Position numbers and translations under genes: made by a program
The notes under the pieces: generated by a model
What the model saw: only the letters and a program-made list of their open reading frames with translations
What the model was told of the DNA's origin: nothing
Databases searched by the model: none
Assembly: GCF_000765665.2 (NCBI RefSeq)
Contig: NZ_JROZ02000002.1
Location: 62,001-126,000, forward strand
Direction of reading: 5' to 3'
Source of the DNA: Helicobacter sp. MIT 05-5293
GTDB taxonomy: Bacteria > Campylobacterota > Campylobacteria > Campylobacterales > Helicobacteraceae
DNA: 64,000 nucleotides
Shown: piece by piece, positions 1 to 8,722 of the stretch
Layout of the letters: every line of letters starts with the position of its first letter
Position numbering within the stretch: position 1 is the stretch's first letter

Positions 1-339
1 TTTAATTGATTCAGTGTTAGAATCTGTAGGCTTGTAGGTCTTATCAGCCGCTGCGATTTCTTCAATACGGAGGATTACAAACGCATCGACTGATTTAAGA
101 AACTGCTCAAATAGCTCATTGCATTTTTCTTGCGGGATACGCGCAAAGAGATAGCTCATATCGGTGATAGCGGAGGTGTCAATTTGTCCAAGCTTGATGC
201 TTTCATCGCCAAGGAGATTGACTAACTCTAAGCGGTCTTTGGGGTGGTGGATTGCCCTTGATTCTGAATCGCTAGAATCTGCACAGCCATTAAAAATAGT
301 GCATATCGTTATGATAGAAATAAATAGCGTTTTATACAT
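1..339 (-). CDS. Lipoprotein with DUF285/BspA-like repeat, partial at window edge
   Basis: The reading frame is open from an ATG at 339 to the window edge, so the C-terminus is missing. The first 19 residues form a lipoprotein signal peptide with a lipobox ending in Cys19 (FNGC), so the protein is probably a membrane-anchored lipoprotein. The segment DTSAITDMSYLF resembles the short repeats of the DUF285 (BspA-like, mycoplasma-type) surface lipoprotein family, which occur in several Helicobacter species. AAAAGGG lies just upstream of the ATG as ribosome binding site. A TATGAT box at 369-374 on the minus strand is a possible -10. Function unknown; a surface role is inferred only from the family resemblance. 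Confidence 0.6.
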   Translation of the reverse strand, partial: MYKTLFISIITICTIFNGCADSSDSESRAIHHPKDRLELVNLLGDESIKLGQIDTSAITDMSYLFARIPQEKCNELFEQFLKSVDAFVILRIEEIAAADKTYKPTDSNTESIK

Positions 340-471
340 AAATACCCTTTTGTGCTGTTTGCCTTGTAATCATACCAAAACTTACCTTGTTTATTTAAAA
401 GCAAATAATATTTTTAGGATAGTTTTAGTTTAATTATGATAACTTTTATTATTATAAATCAAGGAGAGATT

Positions 472-1347
472 ATGAATAATCCTGAATCCCTTAATATAAA
501 TAATGTTTCTGAAACCTTGCTCATTCCGTTATATTTTCGCGCATGTGAGGAAAAACGGGCGAATGAAGGAAAGAGTGCAATATTGCGTGATAGTTTTGCG
601 CAAGGTCTGATTGATGCGATACCTTATGACTATAGCAAGCTTGATAGCGGTAAATTAAGTCGTGTGGGGTGTTGTGTGAGGGCAGCGTATTTTGATAGAA
701 AGGTCGCAGAATTTATCACTAAAAATGATCATGCAGTAGTGATTTGTGGAGGTTGTGGGCTTGATACGCGCTATGAGCGGCTCAAATCGCAGAATCTGCC
801 GCATTTTGAAAACGCGACATTTTATGAAATCGACTTGCCTGAAGTCATTGCCTTACGCAAAAGTCTTTTATCAGAATCTAGTAAAGATGTGTATCTGGGC
901 GCATCTTTACTAGAGAAGGAATGCTTTTTAGAAATCAAACAAAAACACGCGAATGCTCCTATAATCGTGGTAATAGAAGGCGTGATGATGTATTTTGATA
1001 ATGAGGAAATTACAAAGATATTTTCTCATTTGTCAATTCTTGGAGAAGTGCAATTGTGGGTAGATTTTGTAGGCAGTGCATTTGTTAAGCATAAAGTGCA
1101 GCACGATACAATTAGGCATTTTGATGCGAAGTTTCGCAGTGGATTTGATAATCCTGATGAGGTGATTGCTCTAGCGCAAAAAGCCAATGTAGCATTGTCA
1201 TTGTTAGAAATAAGTTTATATATGCGGCAATATTGGTCTAGGTGGGGGATTTTTGGAATGCTTATGGGGCTTTTGCCGCGCAAGATTCAGATGAAGTTTA
1301 GTTTTATGGCTGGGTTTGAGATTAGGCTTTGTAGGGATAGTGGTTAA
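472..1347 (+). CDS. Class I SAM-dependent methyltransferase, LCMT/TcmP family
   Basis: A 291-residue protein. The start at 472 is chosen over an upstream in-frame ATG because AAGGAGAG lies at 461-468. The fold is that of the leucine carboxyl methyltransferase family (COG3315, often annotated as polyketide-biosynthesis O-methyltransferase). The SAM-binding segment reads VVICGGCGLDTRYERL, followed by an acidic loop (YEIDLPEVIALRK) and the motif VIEGVMMYFD typical of this family. It stands alone between two minus-strand transcription units and is followed by a strong hairpin terminator. The substrate cannot be predicted; methylation of a small-molecule carboxyl or hydroxyl group is the family-level expectation. 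Confidence 0.8.
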   Translation: MNNPESLNINNVSETLLIPLYFRACEEKRANEGKSAILRDSFAQGLIDAIPYDYSKLDSGKLSRVGCCVRAAYFDRKVAEFITKNDHAVVICGGCGLDTRYERLKSQNLPHFENATFYEIDLPEVIALRKSLLSESSKDVYLGASLLEKECFLEIKQKHANAPIIVVIEGVMMYFDNEEITKIFSHLSILGEVQLWVDFVGSAFVKHKVQHDTIRHFDAKFRSGFDNPDEVIALAQKANVALSLLEISLYMRQYWSRWGIFGMLMGLLPRKIQMKFSFMAGFEIRLCRDSG

Positions 1348-1412
1348 GTCATTGTAGGCTTAGGATTCTGTGAGGCAAACAATCCCTTTTGAGATTTTAC
1401 AAGTAAGCCCGA

Positions 1413-1470
1413 AACCCAAAAGATGACTTTTTGGGTTAATCTCATTGGTAAGGGTTATCTGAGATAACCC
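1413..1470 (+). terminator. Tandem hairpins, bidirectional terminator
   Basis: Two hairpins lie between convergent genes. The first has arms AACCCAAAA (1413-1421) and TTTTGGGTT (1429-1437). The second is a perfect 8-bp stem, GGGTTATC (1452-1459) and GATAACCC (1463-1470) with a 3-nt loop, followed on the plus strand by CTTTT. This can end the methyltransferase transcript and, read from the other side, the glycan operon. Confidence 0.6.
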
Positions 1471-1491
1471 CTTTTAAATTGCAAAATCGCC

Positions 1492-2982
1492 CTATTGCAC
1501 AGAATTGTCTTGTGTGTGAATCTGCACCAAGAATGCTCCCCAGCCTACGCTCTGCCACTGCCAAGAGGCGTGAGGATCATAGTTTTCAATGATAGTTCTT
1601 AGATTCTCATACCATTCTGCATTGTAATGAGTCGCAAAGACATAATGCGAGGCGCAGTTTTTGGCATCAAATGTAAAAGAAGAAAGATCATCGCCAATAC
1701 TTTCGTAAGGAATAGAGAGATGATCAATGAAGTTATAGTAATTGAACGCGTGAGCGGCTTTTCTATAAACCCACACACAATCCCCCTCTTGAATATTATT
1801 AGCGATAGAAGTAGCAAAGGTGTGAGTTTGCTCAATATAATATAAGTTGAGGCGGATATGGCGACTTTCGTGATAAATCGCTTGAAACAAACAAGTGAGC
1901 AGTAAGATTACCGCAAGGCTTTTGAGCCATATTTTTTGCTTGTAGAGTGCATAAACCCCATACGCACAACAGAGATAAAAAATCACAGACATCCATAGAG
2001 ACAACCGAGAGCCGATCACTCCCCCATGTCCGAAAGGATAGATTCTAAACCATGAAAGCGCGATATAAATCACCAAAGCCGAGATTACTACCACACATAA
2101 ATGAGCTTTTTGCTTATACATAGCAAAAAGTCCTAGCAATGAAAAGCCCATATAGGCTAAAATAACATTTCTGCCTTTATTGTCGCCAAATGGTGCAAAG
2201 CCACTGTATAAAGAGAGTAAAGTATCTTTGAAAAATGCTGGATATTCGCTTAACTGATGAGGTAAGAAATGTTTATCCCAATAATCATAAAAGCCACTTA
2301 CAGCCTGAAAACGAATGTATAAGACATAATATATCAAGAAAACGACACAAGGCAAAAGTAAAGAAAAGAAATTTTGCTTGATAAAGGTGATAAGATGCGA
2401 TCGGTTTTGATATACGTATCCTACCACACACGCACCCCAAATAAAAATAATCGTGTTTGAAAAAAACATCATCACCACTGCCGCTATACAAAGTCGCTTT
2501 ACCCCTGCTGTGAGATAAAGATAAATAGCCAAAAAGGCGCAAAATGCTTCAAGTCCGTATTGTTTAAACTCTGTGCTGTAATACAAAAGCGACATAGAGC
2601 CTACGCAAAGCAATACAAAAAAGCATTGCCCAAAGTTATCAAACAGCATTGCGCCGATTCTGTATGCAAGTAGCAATGAGCCAATCCCGCACAATAAAGG
2701 CATAAAATATAGCCAATATTCACCATAGCCAAAAACCAATCCCCCGAGCTTAGTGATAAGCAAGAATCCTAATGGAGCAGCTTGTGTGTGCGGTAAGGGC
2801 TGAAAAAAGATTTCTCCAAAAGAGATGCCAAAAAGGCTAAAGCTAAGCATTGCTTCATCAAGCCATAAATCTTTATGATAGAGATATAAATAGATTCTGA
2901 TACCGATGCCAAAACACAGAGCAAGCAGTGTAATGCTGTGCCAAGAAATGAATGAAGTAAGTGAGAAAGGGTATTTTTTCAT
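1492..2982 (-). CDS. GT39-like (PMT/ArnT-type) integral membrane glycosyltransferase
   Basis: A 496-residue protein with roughly ten or more hydrophobic segments. The first extracytoplasmic loop carries WLDEAMLS (W40-D42-E43), matching the acidic catalytic motif of polyprenyl-phosphate-dependent membrane glycosyltransferases (PMT_2/GT39, ArnT). Such enzymes transfer a sugar from an undecaprenyl-phosphate donor onto a glycan, lipid A or protein on the periplasmic face. It is the last gene of an operon with a GtrA-like flippase and a DPM1-like GT2, so it is a good candidate for the final transferase (the GtrC role). Acceptor and sugar are unknown. An alternative is a transferase for a surface protein. 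Confidence 0.75.
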   Translation of the reverse strand: MKKYPFSLTSFISWHSITLLALCFGIGIRIYLYLYHKDLWLDEAMLSFSLFGISFGEIFFQPLPHTQAAPLGFLLITKLGGLVFGYGEYWLYFMPLLCGIGSLLLAYRIGAMLFDNFGQCFFVLLCVGSMSLLYYSTEFKQYGLEAFCAFLAIYLYLTAGVKRLCIAAVVMMFFSNTIIFIWGACVVGYVYQNRSHLITFIKQNFFSLLLPCVVFLIYYVLYIRFQAVSGFYDYWDKHFLPHQLSEYPAFFKDTLLSLYSGFAPFGDNKGRNVILAYMGFSLLGLFAMYKQKAHLCVVVISALVIYIALSWFRIYPFGHGGVIGSRLSLWMSVIFYLCCAYGVYALYKQKIWLKSLAVILLLTCLFQAIYHESRHIRLNLYYIEQTHTFATSIANNIQEGDCVWVYRKAAHAFNYYNFIDHLSIPYESIGDDLSSFTFDAKNCASHYVFATHYNAEWYENLRTIIENYDPHASWQWQSVGWGAFLVQIHTQDNSVQ

Positions 2983-3035
2983 ATTTTTCCTTTGAATTGA
3001 GATAAGAGATAATGCACAGATGAGAATCTGATCAT

Positions 3036-3422
3036 CTAATGTTCCTTATAAATCACAAATGTGCGTAAAGTGAAGTTAAAGACAAACGCTGCGCCTATAG
3101 CAAAGATTTTGCCTAGTAATTCATTGATATGTGCTATATCTACACAAATATACAGCGTCCCTAAATCAATGCCTAAAGCTAAAAATGACACGAGATATAC
3201 TAAAAAACTTTCTTTAAATAGTGAGTGTTTGGAGCGTTTAAAGACAAATCTCCTCGCCCAAATGAAATTCCACAATGTCGCTATCACAAAGCTTATCAAT
3301 CCCGCAAATAAATAATACCAATGCAGTATTTCAACACCCACAAAAAACACCCCCCAATTTACGATAGCGGCACTCCCACCGACAATGGTATATTTGAAGA
3401 GTTTAGAGAGGGTGTTTTTCAT
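3036..3422 (-). CDS. GtrA-family membrane protein, putative polyprenyl-phosphate-sugar flippase
   Basis: A 128-residue protein with four hydrophobic segments and the GtrA-family pattern near its N-terminus (KYTIVGGSAAIVNWGVFF) and in the middle (ATLWNFIWARRFVF). GtrA proteins are thought to flip undecaprenyl-phosphate-linked sugars across the inner membrane. It starts two nucleotides after the methyltransferase stop and is followed by the membrane glycosyltransferase, which is the arrangement expected for a Gtr-type glycan modification system. It has no simple-sequence tract of its own. Confidence 0.85.
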   Translation of the reverse strand: MKNTLSKLFKYTIVGGSAAIVNWGVFFVGVEILHWYYLFAGLISFVIATLWNFIWARRFVFKRSKHSLFKESFLVYLVSFLALGIDLGTLYICVDIAHINELLGKIFAIGAAFVFNFTLRTFVIYKEH

Positions 3423-3424
3423 GA

Positions 3425-4082
3425 CTATTCCTTGATGATTTTGGCAAAGTTATTCATACCGCACTGAAAGTAGTGATGTGTAAGGAGTTTCAATCCATTT
3501 ACTTGTGATAGGGAATTGACAATGTCTTTTTTATTGTAATACCTTTTATGGTCTAAGATTTCCTCTTTACTAATGATGTGCAGTTTGTAGCTTAGAAATT
3601 CCAGCACAGGTTTGGCTGCGTGGCTTGGCACGGTAAGAAGCAAGATACCATGAGGCACAAGAACTCGTTTGATTTCATTAAGCATATCTATAGGGTGATG
3701 AAGATGTTCCAAAACAGCCAGTAAGGTGATAATTTCAAAACTTTCATCATCAAAGGGCAGATTTACATTTTGCATATCCCCCCCCCCCGTTAAATACAGA
3801 CGCTTGAGTAGCATGGAGATTCTTAGATTGATGAAGATTTACAGAATCCCACTTCGGCTCAAAATAATAACTAAAAGTGCGGATTTTATCAGTTTGGATA
3901 TTTGGAGCTTTGAAGTCTATCCCTACACCTTGTGCAATATAGGGGGATATTTCTTTGAGTAGCTTTGCCTCCCAGCCACAGCCTATATCCAACACTCTTG
4001 GATTGTTAAATTCTTTGATAGTGGGCAATACTTTGTTTAAGCGCATTGTTCGCAGTAATGGTTCTAAAAGAGCTTCTTTCAT
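3425..4082 (-). CDS. Phase-variable SAM methyltransferase (type 11), OFF: frame broken at G11
   Basis: One methyltransferase is split across two frames at a run of 11 G (coding strand). The upstream part (start ATG 4082, RBS AAGGGG) has the SAM motif VLDIGCGWEAKLL. After the tract that frame soon reaches a stop. The rest of the domain (FEIITLLAVLEHLHHP, then EIKRVLVPHGILLLTVPS) lies in the next frame. Removing one G (10 G, or 13) restores a 218-residue protein, so the gene is OFF as sequenced. It is the third gene of the glycan operon, 2 nt after the GT2 stop. The likely role is methylation of a sugar or lipid-linked intermediate, which is an inference from context. Confidence 0.85.
3778..3788 (-). 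repeat. G11 contingency tract in methyltransferase
   Basis: Eleven consecutive C on the plus strand, read as G11 in the coding direction. It lies between the SAM-binding motif and the rest of the methyltransferase. Its length sets the frame: 10 or 13 G is ON, 11 or 12 is OFF. Confidence 0.95.
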
Positions 4083-4084
4083 TT

Positions 4085-4912
4085 TTACCCCTTGAAGCGA
4101 TATTTGAGGATTGCCCATAATGCACGAAATCCATCTTTTACGCCGATTTTCTTGCCTTCTTGATAGGTTCTTCCATAGTAGCTAATCCCTACTTCATAGA
4201 TTCGGATATTTTTTATTTTGGCGATTTTTGCAGTGATTTCGGGTTCAAAGCCAAAGCGATTTTCTTGCAAGGTGATGCTTTGAATAATCTCACGCTTAAA
4301 GACTTTATAGCAAGTCTCCATATCAGTAAGGTTGAGATTAGTAAGCATATTAGAAAAGAGTGTGAGCATACCATTTGCGATGCGATGCCAAAAATACAAT
4401 ACCCGATGAGAATCTCCACTCACAAATCGTGAGCCAAATACGACATCAGCGACACCTCTTTCAAAGGGTTCAAGCAGTTTGGGGTATTGACTAGGGTCGT
4501 ATTCCAAATCCGCATCTTGAATCAAGACAATATCGCCTGTAGCTTGAGTTATGCCTGTGCGAAGAGCCGCACCTTTGCCTTGATTATGCGTGTGGTAAAT
4601 GATTTTGATATGAGAATCTTTATTGTCGGTAGTATCGTGAGTATTGTGTAGATTCTGTAGAATCTCTTTTGTGCCATCACTGCTGCCGTCATCAACAATG
4701 ATGATTTCTTTTTTATAGGGAAGAGGGACATTTTTAACGACATCAAGGAGAGTTTCAATCGTAGCTTTTTCATTAAAGCAAGGGATAATGACAGAAAGCG
4801 TATTTAGGTTATGCCCCCCCCCCCGTAATACTTTGATAAGATTCCATAGTAATCCTTTCGAGGTGTAAAATAAATAAAGCTTGCCATTATATTTAAATTT
4901 CTTTAATTTCAT
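4085..4912 (-). CDS. Phase-variable GT2 glycosyltransferase, DPM1/GtrB-like, ON
   Basis: A 275-residue GT-A enzyme. After an N-terminal extension of about 30 residues the GT2 domain begins (LSVIIPCFNE), followed by EIIIVDDGSSDGT and QDADLEYDP (DxD region), the pattern of dolichol- or undecaprenyl-phosphate sugar synthases. It probably makes the lipid-linked sugar that the GtrA-like protein flips. A G11 tract encodes Arg-Gly-Gly-Gly near residue 35; with 11 G the gene is in frame (ON), and a one-base slip truncates it before the catalytic domain. The ATG overlaps the stop of the preceding oxidoreductase (ATGA), so translation is coupled. Unlike classical GtrB, no C-terminal membrane segments are visible. 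Confidence 0.85.
   Translation of the reverse strand: MKLKKFKYNGKLYLFYTSKGLLWNLIKVLRGGGHNLNTLSVIIPCFNEKATIETLLDVVKNVPLPYKKEIIIVDDGSSDGTKEILQNLHNTHDTTDNKDSHIKIIYHTHNQGKGAALRTGITQATGDIVLIQDADLEYDPSQYPKLLEPFERGVADVVFGSRFVSGDSHRVLYFWHRIANGMLTLFSNMLTNLNLTDMETCYKVFKREIIQSITLQENRFGFEPEITAKIAKIKNIRIYEVGISYYGRTYQEGKKIGVKDGFRALWAILKYRFKG
4814..4824 (-). repeat. G11 contingency tract in GT2 gene
   Basis: Eleven C on the plus strand (G11 coding), just before the catalytic domain of the GT2. The frame is open at this length. Adding or losing one base gives a short peptide. Confidence 0.95.
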
Positions 4913-6370
4913 CTTTTATCATTTGCGGCGGATTCTGGTATATGTGAATCTTCTTGATAGTCGTAATCCGTGTTGATATGCCACAGATTCACAGCTTTTC
5001 CTAGAATCTTATCAGCACAGGCTAAGCCCATTAAAATGCTATGGTCTTGATTGTTGTATTTAAAGCTACCATTGCGCCCGATAAAATACAGATGAGAAAA
5101 GCTATCAAGGGCAGTATAGATTTTATTGAGATTCTCTTTATATCCTCGTTCATACACGGGGTAACTTTTGTGCAATTTTAGGACAAAGCTTCGTTTAATA
5201 TCTTGTGGTTTGAGAAGAGCAGAATCGATTAAATCTTTTTTGGCGATATTGATAAGTTCTTCATCGCTAAGATTCCATAATTTTTCATCATCATTTGCCC
5301 AATATTCTAAAGCAAGTATGTTTTCCTTCCTGCCACATTGTAGGTCTTTTGTCCAATTTGCAAAGTTTGTAATCCGACCAGTTTGGACATGAGGAGAATG
5401 CACATAAATCCAATTATCTTCAAAAAGCTTCGTTTCAGAATCTGCCTCGACATAGACTAAAATCGTATTGCGAAACTTAAGTTTTGAGGCTAGATCCGTG
5501 ATGTCTTTGTCTAATTCACCAAGAGAACAAACCATTTCTTTAAAAGGCGCACTTGAGACAATAATGTCAGCTTGGTATTCGCCCTTATCGGTGAGGATAC
5601 TATAAGCTTTTTTATTTTTCGTCTTGATGCCTAAGACCTTGCAATTTAAATGGATTTTCCCACCTTTTTTAAGGATTTCGTTTTTCATATTTTCATACAC
5701 AACCCCACAGCCCTTTTTGGGATAATTAAAAGCATCGACAAGGGTTTTGTGTTTTTTATTTTTATCACCGAAAAATGCGGATTTGATAGCTTCGTAGAGG
5801 TTTAAGCCTTTGATTCTTTGTGCGGCAAAGTCTGAATCAAGCTCCTTACATTTGATACCCCAAAGCTTTTCTGTGTAGGATTTAAAAAAGATACTATAAA
5901 GTCGGTAGCCAAAGGCATCGGCTACCCATGATTCAAAGCTTTCTCTTTTAGAGTTCTCTTGCCCCCCCCCCCGTTACTTTTTTATCAGTCTTTATAGCTT
6001 TAAATATTTTTGCGCGTAAAAAACTTAAGACACAGAGACAAGATTCAAAAACACCAAGTTTAAAAAGTGCATCAAACCCTCTAAGCGGATAGTAAAAAAA
6101 CTTTCGTTGATAAAAAATGCGTGTAAGGCGGGAGACTTGTTCAAATTCACCATAAGTATGAGAAAGCCAAAAGTCGTTAATGCGTTTGTCTTTGCTAAAG
6201 AATCGATGAGGACCAATATCGACAATCTGCGAAAAAAGCTCAAAACTCTTGCTCATTCCACCGACTTGCGAATCTGATTCAAAGATTTCTACTTCAAAGC
6301 CTTTCTCTGCTAAGATTCTTGCACAACTAAGCCCTGCTGGACCTGCACCAATAATGATGACTTTTGACAT
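4909..6370 (-). CDS. Phase-variable FAD-dependent oxidoreductase (protoporphyrinogen oxidase/UGM-like), OFF
   Basis: First gene of the glycan operon. The N-terminal part has the dinucleotide-binding motif IIIGAGPAGLSCARIL (residues 5-20), then VGGMSKSF and GPHRFFSKD. The frame stops shortly after a G11 tract. The rest continues in another frame, with ESWVADAFGY, LVDAFNYPKKGCG (the F-x-YPK-x-G motif of amine/protoporphyrinogen-oxidase-like enzymes) and a C-terminal FIGRNGSFKYNNQDHSILMG. With 10 G (or 13) the product is a 486-residue flavoprotein, so it is OFF as sequenced. In sugar operons such enzymes act on nucleotide- or lipid-linked sugars (compare UDP-galactopyranose mutase); the substrate here is unknown. 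Confidence 0.85.
5962..5972 (-). repeat. G11 contingency tract in FAD oxidoreductase
   Basis: Eleven C on the plus strand (G11 coding), within the oxidoreductase. A length of 10 or 13 joins the two halves; 11 leaves an early stop (CTC TAA just after the tract). Confidence 0.95.
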
Positions 6371-6415
6371 TATTTTTCCTCTAAAAATGTGATTTATGTG
6401 AATTTAGATGGTGAG

Positions 6416-6421
6416 ATTATA
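6416..6421 (-). promoter_or_regulatory. -10 box of the glycan operon
   Basis: TATAAT on the minus strand, 46 nt upstream of the oxidoreductase ATG. The T15 tract (A15 in this direction) lies 21-35 nt further upstream, where a -35 or UP-like element would be. Confidence 0.6.
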
Positions 6422-6441
6422 TCCTAAAATTCACAAAATCG

Positions 6442-6456
6442 TTTTTTTTTTTTTTT
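6442..6456. repeat. T15 homopolymer between divergent promoters
   Basis: Fifteen T directly upstream of the probable -10 box of the vWA lipoprotein gene and upstream of the -10 of the divergent glycan operon. Length changes would alter promoter geometry on one or both sides, like the T tract at the H. pylori sabA promoter. Confidence 0.85.
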
Positions 6457-6458
6457 GA

Positions 6459-6464
6459 TACAAT
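6459..6464 (+). promoter_or_regulatory. -10 box of vWA lipoprotein gene
   Basis: TACAAT (in GATACAAT) two bases after the T15 tract and 28 nt upstream of the ATG at 6493. A strong RBS (AAGGAGGAG, 6481-6489) follows. Confidence 0.5.
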
Positions 6465-6492
6465 GGGTGATGATAATTCAAAGGAGGAGATA

Positions 6493-8160
6493 ATGAGACA
6501 TATTTGCAAATGGAGTTTTATTCTAGGGGTGGTGTGTGTAATATTTTTAGGTGGGTGTGGTGATAAAAATACAGAATCTGGGGAGTTGGAAGAAACTGAA
6601 GCACAACAATATGTGTTTGAAGATGAAGCAGATGCAAGTTTGCAGCTGATGTCGAATTTAGCTACTATGAAGACTGCCCGAGAAGCTCTGCACGATTCTT
6701 ATGATACCAATAGCTTTGCGCATAAAGATGAAAACGCTTTTAAGCTCGTTTCTAATGCGCCTCTTAGCACTTTTGGCTCTGATGTGGATACTGCTTCTTA
6801 TGCTATTGTGCGTAAAGCCATAGAGAGTGGAGAATTCCCTCAAAAAGGAGCGGTGCGTATCGAAGAATTGCTCAATAATTTTACATACCATTACCCCTCT
6901 CCTAAAGATTCTGTGCCTCTTAGCATTGATGCCTCAATCAGTGATGCGTTATGGAATCCTCATCACAAAGTCTTGCGAATCGGCATTCAAGCTAAAGAGA
7001 TTGATTGGACAAAGCGAAAGCCTTTTAATCTGATATTTTTGATTGATACTTCCGGTTCTATGGAGGGTGCGGATCGCTTGGGGCTTGTCAAAAAATCCCT
7101 CAAAATGCTTGTTGAGAATCTTAATCCTAACGATAGTATCGGCATTGTAACCTATGCGGGAGCATCTTCGGTGTCCTTGCAGCCGACTACAGATAAGCTC
7201 AAAGCCCTTCACGCAATAGAATCACTCGTTGCGATAGGATCTACTAATGGCGGCTCTGGTATCAAAGATGCCTACGCACTTGCAAAGGAGCATTTTATCA
7301 AAGGAGGTGTGAATCGTGTGATTCTCGCGACTGATGGAGATTTTAATGTCGGTATCACTTCAGAATCTGAACTTGTTGAGCTTATCAAGCAGCAAGCACA
7401 AAGTGGCGTGTATCTCTCGGTATTTGGTTATGGTATGGGGAATTATAAAGATTCTACATTGCAAAAACTCGCCGATTCAGGTAATGGAAACTATGCTTAT
7501 ATTGACACACTTTTGGAGGCGAAAAAGCATTTGGTGGAGCAGGTGGGAGCGACTCTTGTCGCAGTAGCAAAAGATGTCAAGATTCAAGTAGAATTTAATC
7601 CAGTTAAAGTCTCTTCTTATCGGTTGATTGGTTATGAAAAAAGGCTACTAAATGATGAGGATTTCAATAATGATGACAAAGACGCGGGTGAAATGGGTGC
7701 GGGACATTCAGTAACGGCTCTTTATGAGCTGATTCCGACAGAAACTCAAAATGCAGATTCTCAAAACCCTACATTGGGCAAAGATGCAAAAGGTATGATT
7801 GATCCGCTAAAATATAGCCAAAATATCGCAAATAAAGGATTTGAATCAGAATGGGTAAGTGTGAAAGTGCGATATAAAGAGCCAAGTAATCTTGCGAATG
7901 CTCAAGAGAAAAGTATGCTACTTGAAAAAGTCGTGCGTGAAAGCGATGTGAGCAAAGATGGCAGTGCAGATATGCGTTTTGCGCAATGTGTGGCGGAGTT
8001 TGGTATGTTGCTTTTAGATTCTGAACACAAAGGAAATGCAAGTTATGAAAGTATCTTAAAAGTGTTAGAAGAAAAAGGTGTGAGCGATGATGTGTATCGG
8101 AAGGAATTTATCGGGCTTGTCGCAAAGGCATCACGACTAAGCCCTAAGCCATCGCATTAA
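6493..8160 (+). CDS. vWA-domain lipoprotein, YfbK-like
   Basis: Start at 6493 fits AAGGAGGAG at 6481. The signal peptide ends in a lipobox with Cys22 (LGGC). An N-terminal von Willebrand-associated segment (TFGSDVDTASYAIVRKAIES) precedes the vWA domain, whose MIDAS is intact: LIDTSGSM near residue 185, then a conserved Thr and ILATDGDFNVG. A C-terminal domain (VKVRYKEPSN onward) matches the usual family extension. About 555 residues, as for YfbK-like proteins, which are envelope lipoproteins with metal-dependent adhesion folds of poorly known function. Expression may vary through the T15 tract in its promoter. It converges with, and overlaps by two bases, the HxlR gene. Confidence 0.85.
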   Translation: MRHICKWSFILGVVCVIFLGGCGDKNTESGELEETEAQQYVFEDEADASLQLMSNLATMKTAREALHDSYDTNSFAHKDENAFKLVSNAPLSTFGSDVDTASYAIVRKAIESGEFPQKGAVRIEELLNNFTYHYPSPKDSVPLSIDASISDALWNPHHKVLRIGIQAKEIDWTKRKPFNLIFLIDTSGSMEGADRLGLVKKSLKMLVENLNPNDSIGIVTYAGASSVSLQPTTDKLKALHAIESLVAIGSTNGGSGIKDAYALAKEHFIKGGVNRVILATDGDFNVGITSESELVELIKQQAQSGVYLSVFGYGMGNYKDSTLQKLADSGNGNYAYIDTLLEAKKHLVEQVGATLVAVAKDVKIQVEFNPVKVSSYRLIGYEKRLLNDEDFNNDDKDAGEMGAGHSVTALYELIPTETQNADSQNPTLGKDAKGMIDPLKYSQNIANKGFESEWVSVKVRYKEPSNLANAQEKSMLLEKVVRESDVSKDGSADMRFAQCVAEFGMLLLDSEHKGNASYESILKVLEEKGVSDDVYRKEFIGLVAKASRLSPKPSH

Positions 8161-8537
8161 GCGTGTATAGAATCTTGAATAGAATCTTGCCCCATAATCG
8201 TAAGATTCTTATAATACTCCCCCCATTCTTCCAAGCTCTCAATCACAGCTTTAAGGCTCTGCCCTAGCTCGGTAAGCTTATATTCTACCCTTGGGGGGAC
8301 CTCGGCATAGACTTTGCGTTTGACAAGCTTTGCGCTTTCTAGCTCACGCAGGTTTTGTGTCAGAACCTTTTGCGAAATGCTCTGGTTTTTGGTTGCGCTA
8401 ATGCTCTTTTTTAGCTCGCCAAATCGCCGCGTATTCTCCAGCAAATCGCGGATAATCAAGAATTTCCATTTGTTGCCAATCAGGTTGAGCGTGGTTTCGA
8501 CAGGGCATGGCGAACAATAATCTTTTTTTTCTTGCAT
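8157..8537 (-). CDS. HxlR-family transcriptional regulator
   Basis: A 126-residue winged-helix protein. It has the HxlR signature CPVETTLNLIGNKWKFLIIRDL near its N-terminus, with Cys residues in CSPCPVE that could sense electrophiles or oxidants as in some family members, then TQNLRELESAKLVKR (recognition helix and wing) and VEYKLTELGQSL. The start at 8537 is chosen for GAGGTGA upstream; an in-frame GTG lies 6 nt earlier. It is divergent from a NAD(P)-binding oxidoreductase, a common pairing in which the regulator controls the reductase. A TACAAT -10 lies at 8571-8576 on the minus strand. Confidence 0.85.
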   Translation of the reverse strand: MQEKKDYCSPCPVETTLNLIGNKWKFLIIRDLLENTRRFGELKKSISATKNQSISQKVLTQNLRELESAKLVKRKVYAEVPPRVEYKLTELGQSLKAVIESLEEWGEYYKNLTIMGQDSIQDSIHA

Positions 8538-8570
8538 TTTCACCTCACAGATTCAAGTTTTTGCTCAAAA

Positions 8571-8576
8571 ATTGTA
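8571..8576 (-). promoter_or_regulatory. -10 box of hxlR-like gene
   Basis: TACAAT on the minus strand, 34 nt upstream of the chosen ATG. Confidence 0.45.
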
Positions 8577-8674
8577 GCATAAAAAGCTCTAAAATACGCA
8601 ATAGTTTCAAAAAGAATACTATATAATAAAAAAATGCCTACTTGATTTGTTAAACTTAGTATATCAAAATTTCA

Positions 8675-8695
8675 TTTGTTCTTCAATAGAACAAA
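8675..8695. promoter_or_regulatory. Inverted repeat, candidate HxlR operator
   Basis: A perfect 8-bp inverted repeat, TTTGTTCT and AGAACAAA with a 5-nt spacer, 28 nt upstream of the oxidoreductase start and in the divergent intergenic region. Position and symmetry fit an operator for the adjacent HxlR protein. Confidence 0.5.
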
Positions 8696-8722
8696 CTTTA
8701 TCCTCAAAATAAAGGAGTGATG

